A stretch of DNA of 64,000 nucleotides, taken from NCBI RefSeq assembly GCF_004346685.1, contig NZ_SMCO01000003.1, positions 124,001 through 188,000 of the forward strand, given 5' to 3'. A program made the translations under genes and the position numbers. The DNA comes from Sulfurirhabdus autotrophica (lineage in GTDB: Bacteria > Pseudomonadota > Gammaproteobacteria > Burkholderiales > SMCO01). A model generated the notes under the pieces. It was not told the DNA's origin, ran no database searches, and saw only the letters and a program-made list of their open reading frames with translations. Positions 55,561 through 64,000 of this stretch are shown here, piece after piece; the stretch's first letter is position 1, and every line of letters begins with the position of its first letter.

Positions 55561-56946
55561 ATGGCTTACCGTATTGAGAAAGACTCGCTAGGCGAGTTTA
55601 AAGTTCCCCAGGATGCATGGTATGGCATTCAAACCGCGCGCGCAGTAGAAAATTTTCCCATTTCCGGTCGTGGTCCCGATCGTGATTTTATCCGAGCCCA
55701 CGTACAAATCAAATATGCTGCTGCTATTGCCAATTGCCAACCGGACTGGCTGGATGAATCCAAGCGCGATGCCATCGTTTCTGCGTGTGAACGCATCTTG
55801 AAGGGTGAGTTTCTGGATCAGTTTGTAGTTGACCGTTTTCAAGCAGGTGCCGGCACCAGTCACAACATGAACAGCAATGAAGTAATTGCTAACATTGCCA
55901 ACGTTGCACTGGGTGAAGAGCGGGGTAAATATTCGCCGATCAATCCAAACGATCACGTTAATATGGGGCAAAGCACCAACGATACCATCCCCACAGCAAT
56001 TCGCCTTGCTGTTCTGGCCAAACTACCAAGACTCACTCAGGCCGTGGAGCATATGGCTGCGGCGTTCGACGAGATTGCCCTGCGCGAGCAAGACACTGTC
56101 AAAAGTGGCCGCACACATTTGCAAGACGCCGTCCCCACCACCATAGGCCGGGAGTTCGCAGCCTATGCCTGGTCGCTCCGCCGCGCGAAGCAGAATATTG
56201 CGGACACCCGCCGCCAGTTATGTGATATTGGTTTAGGTGGATCTGCTGCAGGTACTGGCTTGAACACCTCTCCTCACTATCCAGAAAAGGTAGCCGCAGA
56301 ATTGGCCAAGCTCACCAATGAACCTATTCAGGCTAGCAACCTGGCGGCACAAATGCAGTCCATGCTGGATTTACAAACTCTCTCAGGACAAATTCGTAGT
56401 CTGGCACTGGAATTAACCCGCATCAGTAACGATCTTCGTTTGCTCGCCTCGGGTCCACGCACAGGTCTGGGTGAAATCACGTTACCACCTGTACAACCCG
56501 GTTCAAGTATCATGCCCGGCAAAGTCAATCCTGTCATGTTTGAAATGTTGAATCAGGTCTGCTATCAGGTAATGGGACAAGATGCGGCCGTTGCTTACAT
56601 GACCCAGGCCGGACAACTGGAACTGAACGTAATGATGCCGGCGTTGGGTTCTGCGCTATTTGATGCGATGGACTGGTTGACCAACGCGATGAATGCCGCC
56701 ACCGATAAAAACCTGAAGGGACTTATCGTGAATCGTGACCGCTGCTTCACTTTCATCCACGACAGCGTGGGATTGGCGACATTGCTTAATCCACAAATTG
56801 GTTATACAAAAGCTGCCGAGATCGCTAAAGAGTCAGAAAAAAGTGGCAAGCCCGTTCGAGACATTGTTGCGGAACATAACCTGATGAGTCGCGAAGCATT
56901 CGATGCACTCGTACTGAAAGCAGCTCGTGATGGCAAGATAGACTAA
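55561..56946 (+). CDS. Aspartate ammonia-lyase / class II fumarase family enzyme
   Basis: 461 aa member of the aspartase/fumarase superfamily, with the signature GSSIMPGKVNPVMFEM (flexible catalytic loop with Ser), GAGTSHNMNSNEVIAN and GRTHLQDAVP. The pattern VVDRFQAGAGTS, NDHVNMGQSTND and the GKPVRDIVAEHNLMS tail look more like AspA (for instance Bacillus) than FumC of E. coli, so aspartase is my first choice; fumarase cannot be excluded without a search. A clear terminator follows. Confidence 0.8.
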   Translation: MAYRIEKDSLGEFKVPQDAWYGIQTARAVENFPISGRGPDRDFIRAHVQIKYAAAIANCQPDWLDESKRDAIVSACERILKGEFLDQFVVDRFQAGAGTSHNMNSNEVIANIANVALGEERGKYSPINPNDHVNMGQSTNDTIPTAIRLAVLAKLPRLTQAVEHMAAAFDEIALREQDTVKSGRTHLQDAVPTTIGREFAAYAWSLRRAKQNIADTRRQLCDIGLGGSAAGTGLNTSPHYPEKVAAELAKLTNEPIQASNLAAQMQSMLDLQTLSGQIRSLALELTRISNDLRLLASGPRTGLGEITLPPVQPGSSIMPGKVNPVMFEMLNQVCYQVMGQDAAVAYMTQAGQLELNVMMPALGSALFDAMDWLTNAMNAATDKNLKGLIVNRDRCFTFIHDSVGLATLLNPQIGYTKAAEIAKESEKSGKPVRDIVAEHNLMSREAFDALVLKAARDGKID

Positions 56947-56955
56947 GGAAACCTC

Positions 56956-56983
56956 GTGAGAAGTATAAAACCTTCTCACTTTT
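56956..56983 (+). terminator. Intrinsic terminator after the aspartase/fumarase gene
   Basis: Perfect 8-bp stem GTGAGAAG / CTTCTCAC with an 8-base loop, followed by TTTT. It begins 10 bases after the stop codon. Confidence 0.85.
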
Positions 56984-57044
56984 ACCTCCGTTCTTTTATT
57001 CGCTCACATTTACCCCGCGCTCTTCATTAATTGCGCTCCCATTC

Positions 57045-57238
57045 ACCCATGGGACTCTCTCGCGTGTGAACGAAAAAGTGCGAGCCCGATCAATGCGAAA
57101 CTTACTCCTAAATAAAGCAAATCCAGCGACTGCTTCAATTCCATCTATGGAAAAGCCGGCAGCCATGCTGGAAATTACGACAAAAATTACAATAAACCGG
57201 TTATTCTACAAAGCACTTTCAAAAAAACGTTTAATCAT
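57045..57238 (-). pseudogene. Decayed UPF0114/YqhA-like membrane protein remnant
   Basis: Read leftwards from the ATG at 57236-57238: MIKRFFESAL, then a TAG stop at 57206-57208 where the family has Trp, then NNRFIVIFVVISSMAAGF in the same frame. This is the start pattern of UPF0114 membrane proteins. Further left, in another frame, RWILLYLGVSFALIGLALF resembles the first helix of E. coli YqhA. No open frame spans the rest. I infer a broken gene or two overlapping remnants. The plus-strand frame at 57066-57275 is then only a shadow. Confidence 0.35.
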
Positions 57239-57288
57239 CTTCACTTCGTACACTCCAAATCAATACTTAACCTAGCGTTTTTGACACC

Positions 57289-57447
57289 TTATTCACTCTT
57301 TTGAAACCTTAAATACCCCACCACAGCTGCGAAAATTAATAAGCAGCCAAACCAAAGCGACCACCTATTCCGGCATAAAACCCCATGAACATAATTTAAC
57401 AATATCAGGAAACCAAAAACGTCCGCCAACCAATTAATTATCTTCAT
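57289..57447 (-). CDS. Putative small membrane protein (52 aa)
   Basis: A short frame, MKIINWLADVFGFLILLNYV at the start and VGYLRFQKSE at the end, with one or two hydrophobic helices. There is only a weak GAG 9 bases before the ATG, so the case rests on the membrane-protein composition and the otherwise empty interval. It could be another remnant like its left neighbour. Function unknown. Confidence 0.4.
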   Translation of the reverse strand: MKIINWLADVFGFLILLNYVHGVLCRNRWSLWFGCLLIFAAVVGYLRFQKSE

Positions 57448-57570
57448 GATTGCTATTCTCGATCAATTTGTTAGGTGATTTTCCTCTTTATTCAGATTAT
57501 GTTTTACATTAGCAACATAAATGTTCTAAAATTCATAAGAAATGACCATTTCAAATGATAAATTAATAAA

Positions 57571-59169
57571 ATGCCGCTAAAACTTGCCGTACCCATTATC
57601 GGCCAAAATGCAAACTTAACCGTAGAAACGCGCCCCAAGCAAGTCCAGGATTGGCTTGATACACTGCCGCTTTCAAATGCTATTGAGGCTGCACGCTCTA
57701 TCCGCGATGGTCTGGCGACAATTAACAGACAGAAAATCGCCGGGGACCAACGGCTTAAGCTGCTTGAATTATATCGATCCACAATTGACACCCTGTTCCC
57801 TTCTATTGAAATGCTGTTCTCCGGTGAGCCCTTGCCTTTACCAGAAAAAAGCCGCCAGGCAGCTAATCTTGCTCGCGACTTGCTGGTTGAACTGGCTTAC
57901 GGCTACAAGATAATTTTATTGGAACATGTAAACAGACGAATTACATTCGGTGGCAGTAAAAGTGTTTCTTTGATTATGGAACGTGCAATTTCAGTGCTGG
58001 GAAGAATACTGGTTACCTGCTACCAGACTTATGCGCCCACACCAGCAGGTATCTGGTCCGAGATTCATCAATTATTCCGTTATGCCGTTCAACAAAACAT
58101 TCAAGACATCCCGGTTCAGGATGAATCTGACACTCAGACCCGCAATATTAATCTGGTATACAAGCAAGCACTTTTACTGGCTTTGGCAGACCCTTACCGA
58201 TTAATGCAAGGTGAGGTCAGTAAAACGGCAGACTATTTGGCAAGATTTGGAAATCAGGCGCATTTACTGCCATTATCAGAAACTTCCAGCACAAACGGTT
58301 TGTTCCTGGTTCGGTTGGATAGCGACAAACCGCCTCGTGCCATGGCACAAAATGTCACTATGACCGATGCCCGCACAGATATTTTCTTGAATGCACTGGC
58401 ACTGGCTCGCTTGCTACATCAGCAGGTTGCACAACTTGAAGCAGGGCAATCCTGGGAAACACTCAACTTACCGGCGAACGCTTCAAATCCTGCCTATTTG
58501 GATTTGATGCGGCGACTTATCCGGCATTGGGGCGTTACACCCAAACGCCATTTCAACCGTGTAAAGCAGGAAACCACACTGGAAATATGTTCAGGTATCC
58601 GCGCTCTTCACCATTTTTTGAATGGAAACAATGCTACAGAGTATGGGGGCGACCTGGAATCAAAAGAAAGCGACATTACCGTACAGCTTTCAAGCTCGCT
58701 AATTGACCAAAGCAGCCAGCAGACTTTTAATTCAACCCATTGGACTGTGATTAACGAAAGTGCTGGCGGGCTCGCACTAAGCAAGGTTTCAAACGATGCA
58801 GTACAAATCAGCGTAGGCGAAATTATTGGCCTTAAACCCGATAAAAATGCCGCGTGGAATATTGGTGTCGTGCGCTGGGTTCAAAGCGACAACCCGCAAC
58901 ACCTGGAACTGGGTGTCCAAATGCTGGCACCGAATGCAACACCAGCTACTATAATTCCTACAATCAGAAATGAAGATGAAATTGAACAACAGGCTCTTTT
59001 ATTACCCGAGTTACCCATAATCAAACAACCTGTCTCATTGTTAGCACCTCGTGGTTATTATCGCGACATGCGAGAATTTGAACTAAAATTAGGTGAGGAA
59101 AGCAAGATAATCCGTGCAACCTCTCTAATCGAACAGACATGCTGTTATGAGATATTTCAATTTAGTTAG
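57571..59169 (+). CDS. Unknown protein with C-terminal PilZ-like domain (532 aa)
   Basis: The first ~380 residues are helical and unrecognised (MPLKLAVPIIGQNANLTVET start; QDWLDTLPLSNAIEAAR and RITFGGSKSVS are typical segments). Residues about 385-465 resemble a PilZ domain: WTVINESAGGLALSK contains the (D/N)xSxxG motif at Asn395-Gly400, then VGEIIGLKP and NIGVVRWVQS...LELGVQML. The RxxxR arm that clamps cyclic di-GMP is not visible, so binding is uncertain. It is followed 27 bases later by an AAA+ regulator and probably works with it. Confidence 0.7.
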   Translation: MPLKLAVPIIGQNANLTVETRPKQVQDWLDTLPLSNAIEAARSIRDGLATINRQKIAGDQRLKLLELYRSTIDTLFPSIEMLFSGEPLPLPEKSRQAANLARDLLVELAYGYKIILLEHVNRRITFGGSKSVSLIMERAISVLGRILVTCYQTYAPTPAGIWSEIHQLFRYAVQQNIQDIPVQDESDTQTRNINLVYKQALLLALADPYRLMQGEVSKTADYLARFGNQAHLLPLSETSSTNGLFLVRLDSDKPPRAMAQNVTMTDARTDIFLNALALARLLHQQVAQLEAGQSWETLNLPANASNPAYLDLMRRLIRHWGVTPKRHFNRVKQETTLEICSGIRALHHFLNGNNATEYGGDLESKESDITVQLSSSLIDQSSQQTFNSTHWTVINESAGGLALSKVSNDAVQISVGEIIGLKPDKNAAWNIGVVRWVQSDNPQHLELGVQMLAPNATPATIIPTIRNEDEIEQQALLLPELPIIKQPVSLLAPRGYYRDMREFELKLGEESKIIRATSLIEQTCCYEIFQFS

Positions 59170-59196
59170 AATACGGCAAGGATCGGTTGAAAACCT

Positions 59197-60159
59197 ATGA
59201 AAACAAGCCACTCAATCAATCAGGAAAATCCCATCGGAATGATCGGCGCCTCCCCCGCCTTTCTTGAACATGTGCGCCTACTGAGCAAAATATCTGCCAG
59301 CAAGGCTTCAATTGTCATATTTGGGGAGACCGGTAGCGGCAAAGAAATGGCAGCCCGCGCCATTCACCATCTTGGCAACAACGGCAACATCCCTTTTGTA
59401 TCTATGAATTGCGGTACGATTAGCGAAGAAAAATTGGCAAATTACCTTTTTGACAAGCCAAAAAACGCAGCATTATTTCTGGACGAAATCGAGGCGCTCT
59501 CAACAAAAGGTCAAATTTCATTATTACGCTATCTTCAGGATCAACAGTCTCCCGATCTCCCAAAATCAGAAACCATACGTATCATTGCCGCCACTAGCGC
59601 AGATCTCTTAAAGCTGGTCGAAGCCGGAACATTCCGTCCGGATTTACTCTTTCGCCTGCAGACCTTTTCTGTTGAAATACCACCCCTACGAGAGCGGCAT
59701 GGTGACGCAGAACTCCTGGCCAAGCACTTTATCAAACAATACAGTGCAAAATACGACAAACCAATTTTATCCCTGCACCCGGATACGTTACGGTATTTAA
59801 GTCGCCATAATTGGCCAGGCAATATCCGGGAACTTGCCAATTTCATTCATCGTGAATTTTTGATTGCTGACGGACCAACTCTTCGCGCCGGATTGCCTGC
59901 AAATCAAATGAATCGGCGCAAAGGTGAGGATCGCAGAGCAGGCGAATCCTACACCGGCCATGATTTCAATGAAGCAAAAGCCAAGGCAATCGAGAATTTC
60001 GAGAAAAGTTTCCTGTCCAGACTGCTTTCAGGAACACACGGCAATGTTACTCTAGCCGCAAAAAAAGCAGGCAAGGAAAGAAGGGCATTAGGAAAGTTAA
60101 TTAAAAAACACGGTATTGATAAGCGAAAATATGCCGATTCACCACAACAAAATACTTAA
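59197..60159 (+). CDS. NtrC-like AAA+ protein lacking the GAFTGA loop, with Fis-type HTH
   Basis: 320 aa. Walker A GETGSGKE (residues 43-50), the VSMNCGTISEEKLANYLF segment, Walker B AALFLDEIEAL (Asp96, Glu97), the sensor region RPDLLFRLQTFSVEIPPLRER and the HNWPGNIRELANF motif are all NtrC-like. But from NCG (71-73) to the Walker B Asp is only about 25 residues; normal activators have about 50, containing GAFTGA, which contacts sigma-54. The C-terminal Fis-type HTH (HGNVTLAAKKAGKERRALGKLI) is intact. It has no receiver domain. It probably binds DNA without activating sigma-54. Confidence 0.85.
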   Translation: MKTSHSINQENPIGMIGASPAFLEHVRLLSKISASKASIVIFGETGSGKEMAARAIHHLGNNGNIPFVSMNCGTISEEKLANYLFDKPKNAALFLDEIEALSTKGQISLLRYLQDQQSPDLPKSETIRIIAATSADLLKLVEAGTFRPDLLFRLQTFSVEIPPLRERHGDAELLAKHFIKQYSAKYDKPILSLHPDTLRYLSRHNWPGNIRELANFIHREFLIADGPTLRAGLPANQMNRRKGEDRRAGESYTGHDFNEAKAKAIENFEKSFLSRLLSGTHGNVTLAAKKAGKERRALGKLIKKHGIDKRKYADSPQQNT

Positions 60160-60172
60160 TCGCACTTAAATA

Positions 60173-61414
60173 TTATTGTTGTTTCACCCCGTTTTCAGCA
60201 CTTTCTTCAAACAGTGCCTTAAGCGATTTGTTCATTTCGACATCAATCCTGCTGGATAACCCATGGATGAATTTGTTCAAAGAACTATCCTCTCCAGTTT
60301 TTGTCGCTAATAAATGCGGTGCACGAAACACAAACAACTGATAAACCTCATACACCTTTATTTTTTCAGGGTTCACTACCAGCGCCCAGCCATTCCCTGC
60401 AACACGTCGAATCCACTTAACCTGCACTAAACGCTCAAGGATTTCTTCCAACTCATCAAAACCCAGATGAACCTGCTGTCTTAACTGCCTTAAATCAAAT
60501 GTTTCGCCTTTCTCATAGCCCTGATATAGCAGATTCAAAATGTGTAAAGCATCATACAGCTGCCTGCCAGGCACCCGTTCATTTTTCCATGCTCCACCGC
60601 GCCAATATGAAAGGCTTGAAGCGATTACCGCCCCCAGCAACACCACCATCCAGGAAAAATATATCCACAATAAAAATATCGGAAATATGGCAAATGCGCC
60701 ATATACCAACTTGTAAGATCCAAAATGGCCAATATAGACTGCAAAAAATTTCTTCATCAATTCAAAGGCGATACCGGCGATCACTGCACCAGTAAATGCA
60801 TGTGCCCAAGGTACAAAACGGTTGGGGACAGTCACGAATAACAAAGTGATAGAGATAATCGTCAACATAACCGGCATAATTTTAAGCAGGACTACGCTCA
60901 CCTCAGGGACACCAGACACAAAACCCAACGAAAAACTAACAAGGTAAGAGGTCAATGAAATACTGCTACCCATCAATAGCGGCCCCAAAGTGAGCACTGC
61001 CCAATAAATCAGCACGCGATTCAATAAGGTTCGTTGCCTTAAAACACGCCAAATCACATTCAATGCTTTTTCGATTGTCAGCATCAGCATGATTGCCGTC
61101 ACCCCTAAAGACGCTATCCCCAAAGCGGTCAGCTTGTTTGCGTTTTCAGAAAATTGCTGCATGTAGACAGTAATTACTTTACCCGCAGATTCAGGTACCA
61201 AATTGCTCAAAATAAATACTTTAAGCTGAGTACTTAATTCGGAAAACACCGGAAATGCAGAGATCATTGTCAAAGTGATTGTGATCAATGGAACCAATGA
61301 AAGCAACGTCGTAAATGTCAGGCTTGATGCCATCTGCAGGCACTTGTCCTCATTGAATCGTCTGGCAATGAAACGTAAAAAACTGAATAAATAAAGCACT
61401 CTGCTCATGATCAC
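60173..61414 (-). CDS. YihY/UPF0761 family membrane protein
   Basis: 413 aa with six hydrophobic helices in the first ~290 residues. Typical are CLQMASSLTFTTLLSLVPLITI near the start and PNRFVPWAHAFTGAVIAGIAFELMKKFFAVYI later. The C-terminal ~120 residues form a soluble winged-helix-like part (FDELEEILERLVQVKWIRRV). Formerly misnamed ribonuclease BN; the real function is not established. Divergent from wrbA. Confidence 0.92.
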   Translation of the reverse strand: MIMSRVLYLFSFLRFIARRFNEDKCLQMASSLTFTTLLSLVPLITITLTMISAFPVFSELSTQLKVFILSNLVPESAGKVITVYMQQFSENANKLTALGIASLGVTAIMLMLTIEKALNVIWRVLRQRTLLNRVLIYWAVLTLGPLLMGSSISLTSYLVSFSLGFVSGVPEVSVVLLKIMPVMLTIISITLLFVTVPNRFVPWAHAFTGAVIAGIAFELMKKFFAVYIGHFGSYKLVYGAFAIFPIFLLWIYFSWMVVLLGAVIASSLSYWRGGAWKNERVPGRQLYDALHILNLLYQGYEKGETFDLRQLRQQVHLGFDELEEILERLVQVKWIRRVAGNGWALVVNPEKIKVYEVYQLFVFRAPHLLATKTGEDSSLNKFIHGLSSRIDVEMNKSLKALFEESAENGVKQQ

Positions 61415-61488
61415 TTCCTGTTCGAATAGGGATATTCTGCCTTAATTCACGACTGCTAAGCTATAATTAGCAATTTTCCACATCATAA

Positions 61489-62773
<1,285 letters not shown>

Positions 62774-62777
<4 letters not shown>

Positions 62778-63130
62778 ATAGAATAAATACGCTACATTAC
62801 GCCAGCATCACTAGCTTGATCGGACTCATTTTTTTATGTGTGGCCTGGGAAGGCTGGCTAGCGCCATTACGTCCCAATGGCTCTTTACTCGTATTAAAAG
62901 TTCTTCCGCTCATGTTTCCCTTATTCGGCATCCTGCGCGGCAAGATATACACCTACCAATGGTCATCCATGCTGATCTTGATGTATTTTACGGAAGGCGC
63001 TGTAAGAGCCTGGTCTGATAAAGGATTATCGCAATATCTCGCACTGGCCGAGGTTGTACTGTCAATCATTTTTTTCTTCAGCAGTATTTATTATGTGAGG
63101 TATTGTTCAAAGGCAAACAAAGGGGGCTAG
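62774..63130 (+). CDS. DUF2069 family membrane protein
   Basis: 118 aa with four hydrophobic helices. WEGWLAPLRPNGSLLVLKVLPLMFPLFGILRGKIYTYQWSSML and YFTEGAVRAWSD are the conserved DUF2069 segments. Function unknown. In many betaproteobacteria this family follows wrbA, as here. It overlaps its upstream neighbour (ATGA). Confidence 0.9.
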
Positions 63131-63133
63131 CCC

Positions 63134-63292
63134 CTAACCTCTTTTACGCTCAAGCGTAATCCCTACCGCTTCAATAAGACCACCTAACATCAACACCCCC
63201 CACCCCAACCAAGGTGGCTCATTGGTGGCAAAAAACATCAGCACACCGCCCAGTATGACCAGGAAAACAGAAATTAAACGCCTGATAACCAT
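63134..63292 (-). CDS. Small membrane protein (52 aa), hidden gene downstream of leuA
   Basis: A short frame from ATG at 63290-63292 with a perfect ribosome binding site (GGAGGG). The protein begins MVIRRLISVFLVILGGVLMF, continues with a second hydrophobic part (WGVLMLGGLIEAVGIT) and ends ERKRG, so it has two probable transmembrane helices. I do not recognise the family. Its ribosome binding site lies in the right arm of a perfect hairpin (63299-63330). It converges with DUF2069, only 3 bases apart. Confidence 0.7.
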   Translation of the reverse strand: MVIRRLISVFLVILGGVLMFFATNEPPWLGWGVLMLGGLIEAVGITLERKRG

Positions 63293-63298
63293 GATACC

Positions 63299-63330
63299 CT
63301 CCTATGCTGCACCTAATATCAGCATAGGAG
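63299..63330 (-). promoter_or_regulatory. Hairpin sequestering the ribosome binding site of the 52-aa gene
   Basis: Arms CTCCTATGCTG (63299-63309) and CAGCATAGGAG (63320-63330) pair perfectly over 11 bp with a 10-base loop. On the minus strand the second arm ends in AGGAG, the ribosome binding site of the gene starting at 63292. There is no T-run. The same structure may serve as the 3' end of the leuA transcript. Confidence 0.6.
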
Positions 63331-63386
63331 AAGATTCCGCCAAAGTGAAGGTTACCTGCAACTGACCAGGCACTTACCAATACTTA

Positions 63387-64000
63387 TCAGACTTGAGGAT
63401 GCGCCCTTTCCAGCTTGCTATGCAACTTATTCAGCGCATGAATATACGCTTTTGCAGAGGCCACGACGATATCCGTATCCGCGCCTTGCCCGTTCACGAT
63501 TCTACCGCCTTTTGACAGACGCACCGTTACTTCACCCTGCGCATCCGTGCCACTGGTAATATTGTTAACTGAATAAAGCTGTAACTCTGCACCGCTGTTA
63601 ATAATCTGTTCGATTGACTTGAACGTTGCATCTACCGGACCACCACCATCAGCGTTAGCCTGTTTTTCCTTACCATTTTCCGCGAGCACAATATTCGCAT
63701 GGGGTGTTTCACCCGTTTCAGAACATACCTTGAGAGACACCAGTTTAAAATGCTCATCTTCATTGGCCGTTTCGTCACTTACCAAAGCATGCAAATCTTC
63801 GTCGAAAATCTCATGCTTCTTGTCTGCAAGCTCCTTGAAGCGGGCGAAGGCAGCATTCAAAGCATCCTCAGATTCCAGCTGAATACCCAATTCCACCAAG
63901 CGGCTTCGAAAGGCATTACGACCGGAATGTTTTCCGAGTACCATTTTGTTGGCACTCCAGCCTACATCCTCAGCACGCATGATTTCGTAAGTTTCACGGT
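63387..64000 (-). CDS. leuA: 2-isopropylmalate synthase, C-terminal part
   Basis: Partial: the frame continues through position 64000, ending (in window terms) with [29 protein letters not shown]. Leucine biosynthesis enzyme condensing acetyl-CoA with 2-oxoisovalerate. The C-terminal regulatory (LeuA dimer) domain is seen, with the leucine-binding [15 protein letters not shown] and [39 protein letters not shown]. The N-terminal catalytic TIM barrel lies outside the window. Confidence 0.95.
   Translation of the reverse strand, partial: RETYEIMRAEDVGWSANKMVLGKHSGRNAFRSRLVELGIQLESEDALNAAFARFKELADKKHEIFDEDLHALVSDETANEDEHFKLVSLKVCSETGETPHANIVLAENGKEKQANADGGGPVDATFKSIEQIINSGAELQLYSVNNITSGTDAQGEVTVRLSKGGRIVNGQGADTDIVVASAKAYIHALNKLHSKLERAHPQV

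Noticed and set aside
57066-57275. Plus-strand open frame of 69 aa.
   Set aside because: It is the reverse of the UPF0114-like remnant and neighbouring sequence, starts with GTG without a ribosome binding site, and has no membrane or domain features.

Overview
The window looks like a chromosomal segment of a betaproteobacterium, most likely of the Nitrosomonadales / Gallionellaceae / Sulfuricellaceae type. The evidence is gene order and content: ispB | rplU-rpmA-obgE-proB-CNP1-like, rppH close to proS, pilS-pilR beside a PP0621-like gene, a class I ribonucleotide reductase alpha chain with two ATP cones, and VPLPA/PEP-CTERM exported proteins. The genus cannot be named from the sequence alone. 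I found no rRNA, tRNA, CRISPR array, transposase or phage module. Both ends cut through larger contexts: a cusCBA-type operon starts at the left edge, and leuA runs off the right edge.

Layout. 0-6 kb: a heavy-metal (Cu/Ag-type) RND efflux operon whose adaptor carries an extra metal-binding segment and a fused CusF-like domain. 6-13 kb: an MscS channel, a small membrane protein and tamA-tamB for outer-membrane assembly. 13-20 kb: an accessory-like stretch with a VOC protein, a QueG-related Fe-S protein, two PEP-CTERM proteins (each behind a good sigma-54 promoter), a DUF1993 protein, rlmF, two unknown genes and a strongly palindromic intergenic repeat. 20-26 kb: a lone OLD-family ATPase/nuclease, then nrdB and nrdA behind tandem NrdR boxes. 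26-36 kb: purU, a sensory diguanylate cyclase, a four-gene operon (WaaA-like transferase, thioredoxin-like, AmpD, GNAT), a Ca/Na antiporter and pilR-pilS. 36-41 kb: housekeeping genes (ispB, rplU, rpmA, obgE, proB, CNP1-like).

41-48 kb: a block placed between the CNP1-like gene and rppH, which I recall as adjacent in many relatives. It holds a LuxR-type regulator and an apparent peroxide/iron operon: rubrerythrin, a GlpC/HdrD-like Fe-S protein, an encapsulated-ferritin-type (EncFtn) protein with no encapsulin in view, and DUF3501. It also holds a CBS protein, an MBL-fold-like protein that seems to lack its metal ligands, and two small or unknown genes. This block is the best candidate for a poorly described system.

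48-64 kb: rppH, a repeat protein, a spermidine-synthase-like protein, proS, a lytic transglycosylase, a TlpA / thioredoxin / TolC / adaptor operon with no pump, an aspartase/fumarase, a PilZ-like protein paired with an AAA+ regulator that has lost the GAFTGA loop, YihY, wrbA-hugZ-DUF2069, a previously hidden 52-aa gene whose ribosome binding site is folded into a hairpin, and the 3' part of leuA.

Functional names are by recognition of motifs, length and context. No database search was possible. Starts were adjusted by hand where a better ribosome binding site was visible.
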